Shown: positions 23,047 through 30,611 of the stretch, piece after piece
Layout of the letters: every line of letters begins with the position of its first letter
How positions within the stretch are numbered: position 1 is the first letter of the stretch
Source: CAZFMJ01 sp964520045
GTDB lineage: Bacteria > Elusimicrobiota > Elusimicrobia > Elusimicrobiales > CAZFMJ01
Assembly (NCBI GenBank): GCA_964520045.1
Contig: CAZFMJ010000027.1
Location: 1 to 37,581, forward strand
Direction: 5' to 3'
DNA: 37,581 nt
The notes under the pieces: generated by a model
What the model saw: the letters and a program-made list of their open reading frames with translations, nothing else
Databases searched by the model: none
What the model was told of the DNA's origin: nothing
Program-made: the position numbers and the translations under genes

Positions 23047-24402
23047 TTATGAGGCAAGCGGAGAAGCAGCGGTATCTTTTGATTTGGAAGGGATTGTCCA
23101 GCTTTCGCCGTTTTTCATTACATGGACTCTGCTGCCGAATTCCCTCTGGAATATCTCGGGATGCTCGGTGTGTATTGGGATTATGTGTTTCGGATTTTTG
23201 TTGTTGATAAGTTTTCGGATAGTTGAAAAATACGCGTGGCCGGAGACATGGATTTGGTTAGCCTTCAATCCGCGCTGTTCAAAGTATTCAATTGTTTTGT
23301 GAAATTCAATCCCTTCCTGATACCCGTCCCACATGGAAAAGATAAACAGCGCATTATCGAAATTTTTAATATATTTATCCACCCAAGTCTGGGAATATGT
23401 CCGCACTGGTATAATGAGACGGTTAAGATTAGCCGTTACCCAATCCCATGATACGATTTTCTGCTTGATCTTTTGAATTGTGTCAGAATACTGCCCCGCC
23501 CACTTCTGCACGCTATTAAGCGTATAATTGTCCACAACTTTAAAATATTCCTTCTCCAAGCCGGGTATTTTAAGAGGCGGCCCATTTTTCGACGCCAATG
23601 CCTTCAATCGTTCAAGGATAAGGGCGACATACGCGTCAACAAGAAGATATCTGCCGGTTTTATCGGCAATACCCCCTGAACTTGAAAGCAGATCCACATT
23701 CTGGCCGGAACCCATTACATAAACAGTTCCTGTGTCAGGCTTTATTAGATCTGAAATTTCGAACATTACATCCTTTTCGGTCTTGCCGGTTTCTGATTCG
23801 GCGCCAGCCATCGTTCCTTCAGTTATCAGCACGTCAATATCTCCCATATTCGTATTTACAAACTGCGCAAACGCCCCTTTTTTGTGGCCGTGCTCGCGGT
23901 AATCGCCGGTATAAATTACTTTTTTCCCCTCCGCTTCGATTAGGAAGGCAAATGATTCCGCTGCCGAATGGTCCATTAAATATGGTGTGAGTTTAAAATC
24001 TTTGCCTACCCGAAAAGGAATTCCTTTTTTAAAATGCTTTATGCCGGCATTCAAATCTCTATGGCCGAGCGTCATTTTGCCGGTAATGCGGATTATTTCT
24101 TCCATAATCTCGCTCATGTAAACTGGAAGCTTGGGATTAATGGGTTTATCAAAAAGCATGCCGTAATGATCCGCATGCGTATGAGAAATAATCAGCCCGT
24201 CAATGGGATGGGCGCAATCGGTATATAATCCGTCAATGTTTAGAACAGCTTTCTTCGGGTCTACCCGAATGACTTTTTGGGAAACAGGATCAATCTTTGG
24301 CAAAGGAGAACCATAATCAAGTAATATCCGGGATTCCCCGGATTGAAGCTCTATGCAGTTCCCCCCGATCTCCTCCGCTCCGCAGTGAATTTTAATGTTC
24401 AC
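23047..24402 (-). CDS. MBL-fold hydrolase, RNase J-like
   Basis: A 451-aa metallo-beta-lactamase-fold protein. The opening IKIHCGAEEIGGNCIEL matches RNase J/beta-CASP enzymes; metal ligands are in SHTHADHYG (about residues 72-80), the DHSA segment (LMDHSAAESFAF) and YTGDYREHG. MGSGQNVDLLSS and the C-terminal HVSGHA and IPIHTEHPE match the beta-CASP part. A ribonuclease or nucleic-acid hydrolase is likely. GTG at 24402 is chosen because GGAAGG lies 5 nt before it and homology starts there; ATG at 24423 is the alternative. It overlaps the PD-(D/E)XK-like gene by 11 bp, so the two are coupled. Confidence 0.85.
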   Translation of the reverse strand: MNIKIHCGAEEIGGNCIELQSGESRILLDYGSPLPKIDPVSQKVIRVDPKKAVLNIDGLYTDCAHPIDGLIISHTHADHYGMLFDKPINPKLPVYMSEIMEEIIRITGKMTLGHRDLNAGIKHFKKGIPFRVGKDFKLTPYLMDHSAAESFAFLIEAEGKKVIYTGDYREHGHKKGAFAQFVNTNMGDIDVLITEGTMAGAESETGKTEKDVMFEISDLIKPDTGTVYVMGSGQNVDLLSSSGGIADKTGRYLLVDAYVALILERLKALASKNGPPLKIPGLEKEYFKVVDNYTLNSVQKWAGQYSDTIQKIKQKIVSWDWVTANLNRLIIPVRTYSQTWVDKYIKNFDNALFIFSMWDGYQEGIEFHKTIEYFEQRGLKANQIHVSGHAYFSTIRKLINNKNPKHIIPIHTEHPEIFQREFGSRVHVMKNGESWTIPSKSKDTAASPLAS

Positions 24403-25222
24403 AATGACCTTCCAAAATATCAAATTTAACCTGAAATTTTACTTCTTTCATAAAGATTTCCAAGCCATGAGCAGAAAGCCGGTCTTTCAAAATTTTAAAA
24501 ACACTCCCAAATTGCAGATGGTATTTTTCTGCAACGTAGAAAAGGCGTATTTTTTCTATGTTTTTTGATTCAAAAAAATCGGCTATATGTTGCCGGTAAT
24601 AATGTGCCAGCATTAGATAATCCATGCCCTGCGCTAATAAATCAAACGGATCATTGCCAGCAATCTTTAACTCAAATATGTCGAGCGCGGTTTCAGATTT
24701 AGCAAGAATGTCTACCCAGTATTTCGGGAAAATGCGGTTAAGCTCAGCCTTTGCGCCATCCTTGAAAAAATTTAATGGATATTGAGTCACTATTTCCGCT
24801 TTTGTGTAGCTGCTTCCGCTTAGTTTTTTCAGATTGGCAGGAGTTTGCACGAAATGTTCTAAATTTCCCTCAGGGCTGTCTTTATACCCGCGGTCTTTGA
24901 TTTCATCCTTTGAGTAATGAACTATCGTTCCGCTTGGTATAATCTCTGGTTTTATTTCTTTGTCGCCAGTGTATATACGCACTGCGCCCTTTGAAAAAAA
25001 CTCATTAAAAAATTTAACCCGCAATGCGAGCAAGTTCTTTCGCAGAGGATCAATATCAGCCGACACCATAACTTTAAAACTGAAAGGGTCTTTCCCGTGT
25101 GAAATTCTTGTCAATATACCCCAATAAACCGGATCATAAGAAGTTTCTTTTGTTTCAGTGAACATGTCCAGATCTGGGTTTGTCATAATATTTGACGGCC
25201 AATCTATTTTATTCATCCTCAT
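24392..25222 (-). CDS. Hypothetical PD-(D/E)XK-like protein
   Basis: A 276-aa soluble protein that I do not recognise. Residues about 180-215 read ALDIFELKIAGNDPFDLLAQGMDYL, with the D-x-x-ELK and downstream Q...Y pattern of PD-(D/E)XK nucleases (parts: ALDIFELK and AQGMDYLML). No membrane segments. It is first in a two-gene unit with the MBL-fold gene, which its 3' end overlaps, behind a dyad promoter. A nuclease partner of the MBL enzyme is my inference. Confidence 0.7.
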   Translation of the reverse strand: MRMNKIDWPSNIMTNPDLDMFTETKETSYDPVYWGILTRISHGKDPFSFKVMVSADIDPLRKNLLALRVKFFNEFFSKGAVRIYTGDKEIKPEIIPSGTIVHYSKDEIKDRGYKDSPEGNLEHFVQTPANLKKLSGSSYTKAEIVTQYPLNFFKDGAKAELNRIFPKYWVDILAKSETALDIFELKIAGNDPFDLLAQGMDYLMLAHYYRQHIADFFESKNIEKIRLFYVAEKYHLQFGSVFKILKDRLSAHGLEIFMKEVKFQVKFDILEGHCEH

Positions 25223-25266
25223 AAATCCGCCTGCCTTGGTTTGAAGCGCTACTTCAAGTTACCAAT

Positions 25267-25300
25267 ATTATACCAGCGGGAGGCGACAGCGTTGTGGCAC
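25267..25300 (-). promoter_or_regulatory. Dyad promoter of the PD-(D/E)XK/MBL operon
   Basis: Minus strand: GTGCCA-N6-TGTCGC (25283-25300), 10 bp, then TATAAT (25267-25272). The distal arm departs from GCGACA at two positions, but the centre CAACGC and proximal arm match the copies near 36-37.5 kb. The coding start is about 45 bp downstream. Confidence 0.7.
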
Positions 25301-25322
25301 AACTTGAGTATGTCCTAAATTT

Positions 25323-26327
25323 CTATGTCTCATAACGTTCATTATAGTATGTAACCCAATCTATTATGTCTAATTGGTTATGTATTCCGGTTATAAGCTG
25401 TTTCGGTGAAACCATAGATATCCCAGCAGGATTTTTAAGGGTTCTTGCGAATGTGTCTTTAATAACGTGAGTTGCAGGGTAGCGAATAGACAGTTCCGGA
25501 GAAGTAATTGTATTTCTATAATCTAAGTTCTCTTCAGGGCAGACCACAACCACCTTGGCACTTGTGATACCGAATTCTTTGTTGCGTACCATTTTGTCGG
25601 CTAATAATCGGAGCCGCATTAGTTGATAGAATGGCTCGTAAAATAATTCTGTCATTGGAATTTCTTGCAAAAAAGAACTATCGCCCAATGCATAAAGGTT
25701 ACTATAGCGATTTATGCGGGTTTGCCCAGATGTTCCAGTAGCTTTAGATTTTGCGCTGATATAATTTTCAAGGTATTTCCACTCTATGAGATATGCACGT
25801 CGCGCATCATTTTTTATATCTGCGACAATTAACGCATCAGCACTTGTGGCAAAAGCGCCTGCGGGTATCACACACCCTCCTTCTAATGTTTCCGTCATTC
25901 CATTCCATTCAAATTCTACATGGGAATTTAATGCCCCGCGTTGTATTGAAACAATTTTATTAACATCAGAATCAATAACTTTAAAAATTGAAGCTAATAC
26001 ATCGGGATAATTGGCAAGAGGTAGAAAAAAGTTGACGCAAGCGACCTGAGAGCTTGCCATATTTCGAGTAGGTCCAGACTGGTTTTTGGAGTCTCTGCTG
26101 CGGCTGGTTCTATGCCACTGAATGTTGCGTTCCATAAAAAAATTGATGGCCCCATTGGGGCTGCGAAGCGTAGGAAATAGGTTCTCTTCTTCATATCCAA
26201 GGGCTAATAGATGCCCATGACTTGGCCTAGTAGTGTCCATGGGATTTCGAGCGGCGTCACTAATTGTTTGCGATGTGGATTTAAAGCAGTGTTGGCATTG
26301 ACGGGCTTTATGATCGAATGTTGACAT
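25323..26327 (-). CDS. Restriction endonuclease-like protein (PGN_0703 type)
   Basis: A 334-aa protein. NMASSQVACVNFFLPLA (about residues 90-106) and the nuclease core SADALIVAD...AYLIEWKYLENY (about 165-190, with D and E-x-K) resemble the PGN_0703 family of putative restriction endonucleases; assignment from memory, moderate confidence. The extreme N-terminus has CQHC and may bind a metal. It is AT-rich with codon use unlike the AAA+ genes. It lies 13 bp after the DUF6602-like gene at the 3' end of the AAA+ B operon, so the pair looks like an inserted cassette using that promoter. Confidence 0.7.
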   Translation of the reverse strand: MSTFDHKARQCQHCFKSTSQTISDAARNPMDTTRPSHGHLLALGYEEENLFPTLRSPNGAINFFMERNIQWHRTSRSRDSKNQSGPTRNMASSQVACVNFFLPLANYPDVLASIFKVIDSDVNKIVSIQRGALNSHVEFEWNGMTETLEGGCVIPAGAFATSADALIVADIKNDARRAYLIEWKYLENYISAKSKATGTSGQTRINRYSNLYALGDSSFLQEIPMTELFYEPFYQLMRLRLLADKMVRNKEFGITSAKVVVVCPEENLDYRNTITSPELSIRYPATHVIKDTFARTLKNPAGISMVSPKQLITGIHNQLDIIDWVTYYNERYET

Positions 26328-26340
26328 ATACCTCCGCAGA

Positions 26341-26988
26341 TTATAACTGTTTCAATGTATTGACGAAATTGTTATGTCTATGGCCATAATCTTCAATCCA
26401 TTGTCCTTCTTTTCGCCAAAGAATGAAAAAGTCATCACAAAAATTAAAATATTCTTTCAATTTCTCCTGCGGTATTGGTGTATAAAGAGTTCCGATTACA
26501 AGCAGTTTTTTTGCTCCGACCGGCAAGTAATGAGAAATTTCCGCAAAGTAATTTTTGACGTTATTGAACGTCGGTTTATCTAAATACGATTTGCACTCTA
26601 TAATTGCTTTGACGGAATTTTTGGGAACAATTCCAAATTTATGGAATGGTTCATATCCGCTTGGGGGATAGCTAAGGGATGATGCAATTACTATATCAAC
26701 TTGAGGGCTGAATTTATTTCCGTCATCAGACTGTATTAAACCACTGCATATTTTTAGCCTTTGACTCGTATTCTTGGGAATCAAAAAATCTATTACTAGA
26801 CTTTCAAATACTGTGCCAAAAACCGTTTTATTTCTGCCACTATTAATACCACCACCATGTTGTTCAAAATCATGCCACTTATTACTAATTTCCAATTCTC
26901 GCCTTATGTCTTCTACCATAATACCTCCAGCCGATATACAATTATCAGACGATTTTACTATATCATTTTTTATTTGGGATTTATTCAT
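26341..26988 (-). CDS. DUF6602-like nuclease-fold protein
   Basis: A 215-aa protein with a restriction-endonuclease-like core: SPQVDIVIASS (about residues 93-103) followed by VKAIIECKSYLDKPTFNNV (E-x-K at about 131-133). This matches DUF6602, a PD-(D/E)XK-type family. Two starts are possible: ATG at 26988 overlaps the Sel1 stop (ATGA), while ATG at 26919 has a strong GGAGGT 3 nt upstream; the conserved part starts after the second. It is AT-rich and paired with the restriction-like gene downstream. Confidence 0.7.
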   Translation of the reverse strand: MNKSQIKNDIVKSSDNCISAGGIMVEDIRRELEISNKWHDFEQHGGGINSGRNKTVFGTVFESLVIDFLIPKNTSQRLKICSGLIQSDDGNKFSPQVDIVIASSLSYPPSGYEPFHKFGIVPKNSVKAIIECKSYLDKPTFNNVKNYFAEISHYLPVGAKKLLVIGTLYTPIPQEKLKEYFNFCDDFFILWRKEGQWIEDYGHRHNNFVNTLKQL

Positions 26989-27554
26989 ATTTTTACCCGG
27001 AGGTGGGCGTCGGAGATTTCTTTTCTGGTCAGCTGTAATTCAAGACGGTCGGCTTCCTTTTTCCCGTCCTTGTCGCCCTCAAGAGCCGCCTCATAATACC
27101 AGTGGTATGCCTCAAGGATATTTTCCGCTGTCCCGAGGCCATTTTCGTAGCAATAAGCCAGATTGACCATGGCGCCGGCATTGCCCAGTTTCGCGGCTTT
27201 GTCGTTTAAGTCAAAAGCTCTTTTAAGGTCTTTTTTTACGCCTTCGCCTGTTTCATATAGTATTGCGAGGTGAAACATTGCCTCGTCCTCACCTTTTGCT
27301 GATGCCAATTCCAGGTATTTTGCGGCTTTTGTTAAATCTTTCGGAACGGTTTCACCGTAATAATACCGCATGCCCAGCCAGCACGCCGCCTCGCCGGACC
27401 CGAAAGAAGCCGCTTTTATGCAATGGCGTAAGGATTCAGCATCATTGACGCAGCATCCATTAATGCCAAAAGCAAAATTAAAGGCCTTGAACAGTTCTGA
27501 ATCAATTAAAATTCCCAAAATTTGGGAATTTCCGCCGAAATTTCTATTTACCAT
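26985..27554 (-). CDS. Sel1-repeat protein
   Basis: A 189-aa protein with three Sel1-like repeats (about residues 50-160): ACWLGMRYYYGETVPKDLTKAA, AMFHLAILYETGEGVKKD and AMVNLAYCYENGLGTAEN are the cores. Sel1 repeats are TPR-like adaptors. There is no signal peptide. It overlaps the small membrane gene by 11 bp and the DUF6602-like gene by 4 bp. It may play the adaptor role that the HEAT-like protein would play in the AAA+ A operon. Confidence 0.8.
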   Translation of the reverse strand: MVNRNFGGNSQILGILIDSELFKAFNFAFGINGCCVNDAESLRHCIKAASFGSGEAACWLGMRYYYGETVPKDLTKAAKYLELASAKGEDEAMFHLAILYETGEGVKKDLKRAFDLNDKAAKLGNAGAMVNLAYCYENGLGTAENILEAYHWYYEAALEGDKDGKKEADRLELQLTRKEISDAHLRVKI

Positions 27555-27789
27555 ATACTCCCCATTGCTCTCTTTTTAAATAATTACGGAATATGGCTTC
27601 GCCGGTCACGTTTTTCATCCTATCCCAGATCATAATCTGCTGGTAAATCTCCTCGCTGTATAGCCTTCGCTGTTTATCCAGCAGATACTGCAATCTCTTC
27701 TGCAGGAATGCTTCCTCCCTTTTGATGTCTGCCTGCCCTATCAATGACAGCGCCCACAAAATGCCTATAGTTACAAATATAATCGCCAT
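27544..27789 (-). CDS. Small membrane-anchored protein
   Basis: An 81-aa protein with one N-terminal membrane helix (IIFVTIGILWALSLIG, residues 3-18) followed by a charged helical segment (EEAFLQKRLQYLLDKQRRLY). GGAGG lies 5 nt before the ATG. It starts 14 bp after AAA+ B and overlaps the Sel1 gene. Position and topology match the membrane-anchored gene after AAA+ A, suggesting that each ATPase has its own anchor. Confidence 0.65.
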   Translation of the reverse strand: MAIIFVTIGILWALSLIGQADIKREEAFLQKRLQYLLDKQRRLYSEEIYQQIMIWDRMKNVTGEAIFRNYLKREQWGVYGK

Positions 27790-27803
27790 ATCGCCTCCAA
27801 AAT

Positions 27804-29012
27804 TTAAAATCCCAGCTTCACTTCTGTTGTGCCCACAATGTCCTGCGGTTTTTTTGAATTTTTAATCTGCTTGCGCAGTATTCCAACGCTGGTCAGAATA
27901 TCGGCATCTTTAAATTCCCTTCTTTCCCTCACAGCTATTGATAAAGCCGTCGCAAATATTTCCTGCACATAGGCCATTGAAAAACCGTTGGCTTTCTGCG
28001 CTGTTTCAATTAAAATGTTCTCGCTGACTTTATCTCCTGCTTTTTTCTTCAAAAATTTCAAGCGCTCTTCAAACGCCGGCAGAGGAAAATTCCACACGCG
28101 GTCAAACCTGCTCGGCCGTAAAAGCAGGGCAGGATCCAGCTTCTCCGGCTCATTTGTGGTGGCAATAACAAGAATTCCATGAGGATTATCCAAGCCATCC
28201 AGCAGATTTAATACCGCCGAAATAGGGATGCTATGGCCGAATTTGTCCAAATCTTCAAGAATAATGATGGAAGGCGCCATTTCCTGCGCATATTCAAAAA
28301 TATCTTCCAACTCGCTTAAATCATTACGGCAGTCCTGCCTAGGTATAAAATTGGAACAAAATACCTTTTGCGTTGACGCTATCGCCTTTATTGCCATGGT
28401 TTTCCCGCAGCCCGGCGGACCGGCAAAAAGAAATCCGCGCCTGTAAGCCAATCCGAACTCCGAATATCTGGAACTGGATGAAAAAAAGGTTTCAGCCGAA
28501 TATTTTATGTCATCCGCCATTCCCTCGGGCAGACAAAGCATATCCCATGTAATTCCCGGCAGCTTGATATTTTTGCCCCTGCTGTTAAAAATCATATCTG
28601 CATATTCAAGTCTGCTCTTGTTAATTGAAAACTGATGCGCGCCGTTATGTATTTCGTTAAAAACCGCGAATGTATCACAGGCTACTAAAATGGTATCTCT
28701 TGCATAAGAGCCGGTTGACGTAATCAATGATCTGGCATGTACATTTTTCCCTTTCCATTTAAATTCCATATCGCCGTACCAAGTATCCATCTTTACATCC
28801 GTTCTTGCGGCATTTATAATAACCATACCGCGCCGTTCCTGCACTTTCCATTTTATATCCGAATGAATAATTTCTGCCTCGGGATTTTCAAGAAGAAATT
28901 CATATAAACGGCTAAATCCGGAATATTTGATAAAAATCTGCATATCATCCGGCAGTTTGTTTTCCTTCCTAAACAATGCGGCCTGTGTATTAAAATATTC
29001 TGCTTCACTCAT
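27804..29012 (-). CDS. AAA+ ATPase, paralogue B
   Basis: A 402-aa AAA+ ATPase homologous to A and C along its length. Walker A is GPPGCGKT (about 200), Walker B is IIILEDLDK (about 250), sensor 1 is VIATTNEPE, and the arginine-finger segment is RPSRFDRVW (about 302). The N-terminal ~165 residues are the paralogue-specific domain with TWYGDMEF and KLPGITWDMLCLPEGM. The protein ends exactly in VKLGF, so the LGF tripeptide is at the free C-terminus. AGGAGGA precedes the ATG, and a dyad promoter lies 28-61 bp upstream. It heads an operon with the small membrane, Sel1 and nuclease-like genes. Confidence 0.9.
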   Translation of the reverse strand: MSEAEYFNTQAALFRKENKLPDDMQIFIKYSGFSRLYEFLLENPEAEIIHSDIKWKVQERRGMVIINAARTDVKMDTWYGDMEFKWKGKNVHARSLITSTGSYARDTILVACDTFAVFNEIHNGAHQFSINKSRLEYADMIFNSRGKNIKLPGITWDMLCLPEGMADDIKYSAETFFSSSSRYSEFGLAYRRGFLFAGPPGCGKTMAIKAIASTQKVFCSNFIPRQDCRNDLSELEDIFEYAQEMAPSIIILEDLDKFGHSIPISAVLNLLDGLDNPHGILVIATTNEPEKLDPALLLRPSRFDRVWNFPLPAFEERLKFLKKKAGDKVSENILIETAQKANGFSMAYVQEIFATALSIAVRERREFKDADILTSVGILRKQIKNSKKPQDIVGTTEVKLGF

Positions 29013-29039
29013 AAATTCCTCCTGCCTGGCATCTACAAA

Positions 29040-29073
29040 AGTATAACTGATGCCGGCGACAGCGTTATGTCGC
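29040..29073 (-). promoter_or_regulatory. Dyad promoter of the AAA+ B operon
   Basis: Minus strand: a perfect dyad GCGACA-TAACGC-TGTCGC (29056-29073), 10 bp, then TATACT (29040-29045). It separates AAA+ B from the gene upstream, so B has its own transcription start about 20-25 nt before its ATG. Confidence 0.8.
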
Positions 29074-29088
29074 TGTATTTAACAGACT

Positions 29089-29343
29089 TCATGGATTATC
29101 TTTCCGCTTCTCCTGCTCATTGAGAAGCAGTTCCGGACAGGAGCACTGCGCTATCCTGCCTTTCTTAAAGGAATATGTATATCCGGGTCCGCTTGAAAGG
29201 CCGTCATGGCGAGAATAACCTATCGTATGCCCTCTGGAATCAAACACGGTGGTATATCCCAATGCGCTGACCCGCAAAGTGCCTATACGCCTGCCCGCAT
29301 TGTCGCGTATGTCTTTTAATTCATCCGGTTTGCCAGTGTCCAT
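29089..29343 (-). CDS. Small hypothetical protein
   Basis: An 84-aa soluble, Gly-rich, probably all-beta protein (GRRIGTLRVSALGYTTVFD, then GHTIGYSRHDG) with CSC near the end. I do not recognise it. Paired beta-hairpins of the type xTTVFDxxGxxIG resemble repeats of larger beta-sheet proteins. The start at 29343 follows GGGGGG and lies 11 bp after AAA+ C; it is the last gene of the ClpX-like/AAA+ C unit. Confidence 0.65.
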   Translation of the reverse strand: MDTGKPDELKDIRDNAGRRIGTLRVSALGYTTVFDSRGHTIGYSRHDGLSSGPGYTYSFKKGRIAQCSCPELLLNEQEKRKDNP

Positions 29344-29354
29344 AATACCCCCCA

Positions 29355-30596
29355 TTAGTCGTTCCCATTTGATCCAAAGCCTATATTTAAGGCCTCCAGA
29401 TTATTCCCTGCCAGCGCGGATTTCGCGCCCATTGCCTTAAATTGCTTCTTTAAGACAGCAAGACTTTGCGCGAGATGTTTATCCGCGGTCTTTTCCTTTG
29501 CGCAGATTGAGGTCAAAAATGCGCTGGTTATGACTTCCTGAACATAAGCCATTGAAAAGCCCGAAGTCTCGCTGGCCGCCTTTTCCAATGCCTCCTGTGA
29601 AAAGCGCGCGGAGCCCAGCTTCTTTAAAAGGGCAAACCGCTGTTCATATTCAGGCAGTGGGAATGTCCAAATTCTGTCAAAACGGCTCGGCCTGTGAAGA
29701 AGCGCGGGGTCAAGCTTCTGCGGCTCGTTGCTGGTAGCTATTACCAATACGCCTTCAGTCACATCAAGGCCGTCAAGCCTGTTCAGCAGATATGACAGCG
29801 AGAGTTCCCTGCATTGCCTTATTTTGTCCAAATCCTCAAAAAGCAGTATGGACGGCGCGTAGGCGGAGGCAAAATTGAGGGCGGCGCCGACCTGCTCTTC
29901 GGCCAAATCGCTTTTGACTAGAACATTTATAAAGGAGATTTTCCGGTAAGTTGTCAGAATCCGCGCCGTGAGGGTTTTGCCGTTGCCCGGCGGGCCTATA
30001 AACAGAAATCCTCTGCGGTACGGAATGCCGAGTTCCTTGTATTTATCTTTTGATTCGAAAAAGGCTTCCACATTCGTCTTTATGTCCATGCTGATGCCGT
30101 TTGGAAGAATTAAATCGTCCCATGAGCATTTTGAGCGCAGAATATTTGCGCCGTTTATTGTCATTATCTCTCGGCGCTCATATGTCCGCCGCTTTACATA
30201 CCTGCAGATCTCATTGTGAATTTTTTCAATTGTCGGCATGTTTTTTACGGCGACAAGATGCTTATGTATATTTCCACGGTCCAAATTGCCGGTTGGAGCC
30301 ATTTGAAAAGTGAAATAATGAACCGGCTCGCGGTCAACTTCAAGCTCGATCAACCCAAGCCATGAAACGCAATTAAAAGCGAGTTTTTTTGATTTCTTTT
30401 TTTCCTTCATGTCGGCCAGGGGAGTAATATCTTGCTTTTTCAGCCATTCAGGCCTTTCGGCTTTAAGAAATTCCGGAATGTAACCAATATACCCAAAAGG
30501 GTCTCTCCCATACATGAAAACCTGCCACCCGTCTTTTTCCGGATGCGCTTTTTTAAATTTTTCTATTTTCTGATCTAAAAATTCCGATTCTCCCAT
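29355..30596 (-). CDS. AAA+ ATPase, paralogue C
   Basis: A 413-aa paralogue of A and B. Walker A is GPPGNGKT, Walker B is ILLFEDLDK, sensor 1 is VIATSNEPQ, and the arginine-finger segment is HRPSRFDRIW. The N-terminal domain shares KCSWDDLILPNGI with A (NSWDDLILPVGG). The tail ends LNIGFGSNGND, with IGF at 405-407, matching VGF in A and LGF in B. ATG at 30596 is used because GGAGGA lies 7 nt upstream; the ATG at 30611 is within that site. It begins 15 bp after the ClpX-like gene, so two unfoldases share a transcript. Confidence 0.9.
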   Translation of the reverse strand: MGESEFLDQKIEKFKKAHPEKDGWQVFMYGRDPFGYIGYIPEFLKAERPEWLKKQDITPLADMKEKKKSKKLAFNCVSWLGLIELEVDREPVHYFTFQMAPTGNLDRGNIHKHLVAVKNMPTIEKIHNEICRYVKRRTYERREIMTINGANILRSKCSWDDLILPNGISMDIKTNVEAFFESKDKYKELGIPYRRGFLFIGPPGNGKTLTARILTTYRKISFINVLVKSDLAEEQVGAALNFASAYAPSILLFEDLDKIRQCRELSLSYLLNRLDGLDVTEGVLVIATSNEPQKLDPALLHRPSRFDRIWTFPLPEYEQRFALLKKLGSARFSQEALEKAASETSGFSMAYVQEVITSAFLTSICAKEKTADKHLAQSLAVLKKQFKAMGAKSALAGNNLEALNIGFGSNGND

Positions 30597-30611
30597 AAGT
30601 TTGTCCTCCAT

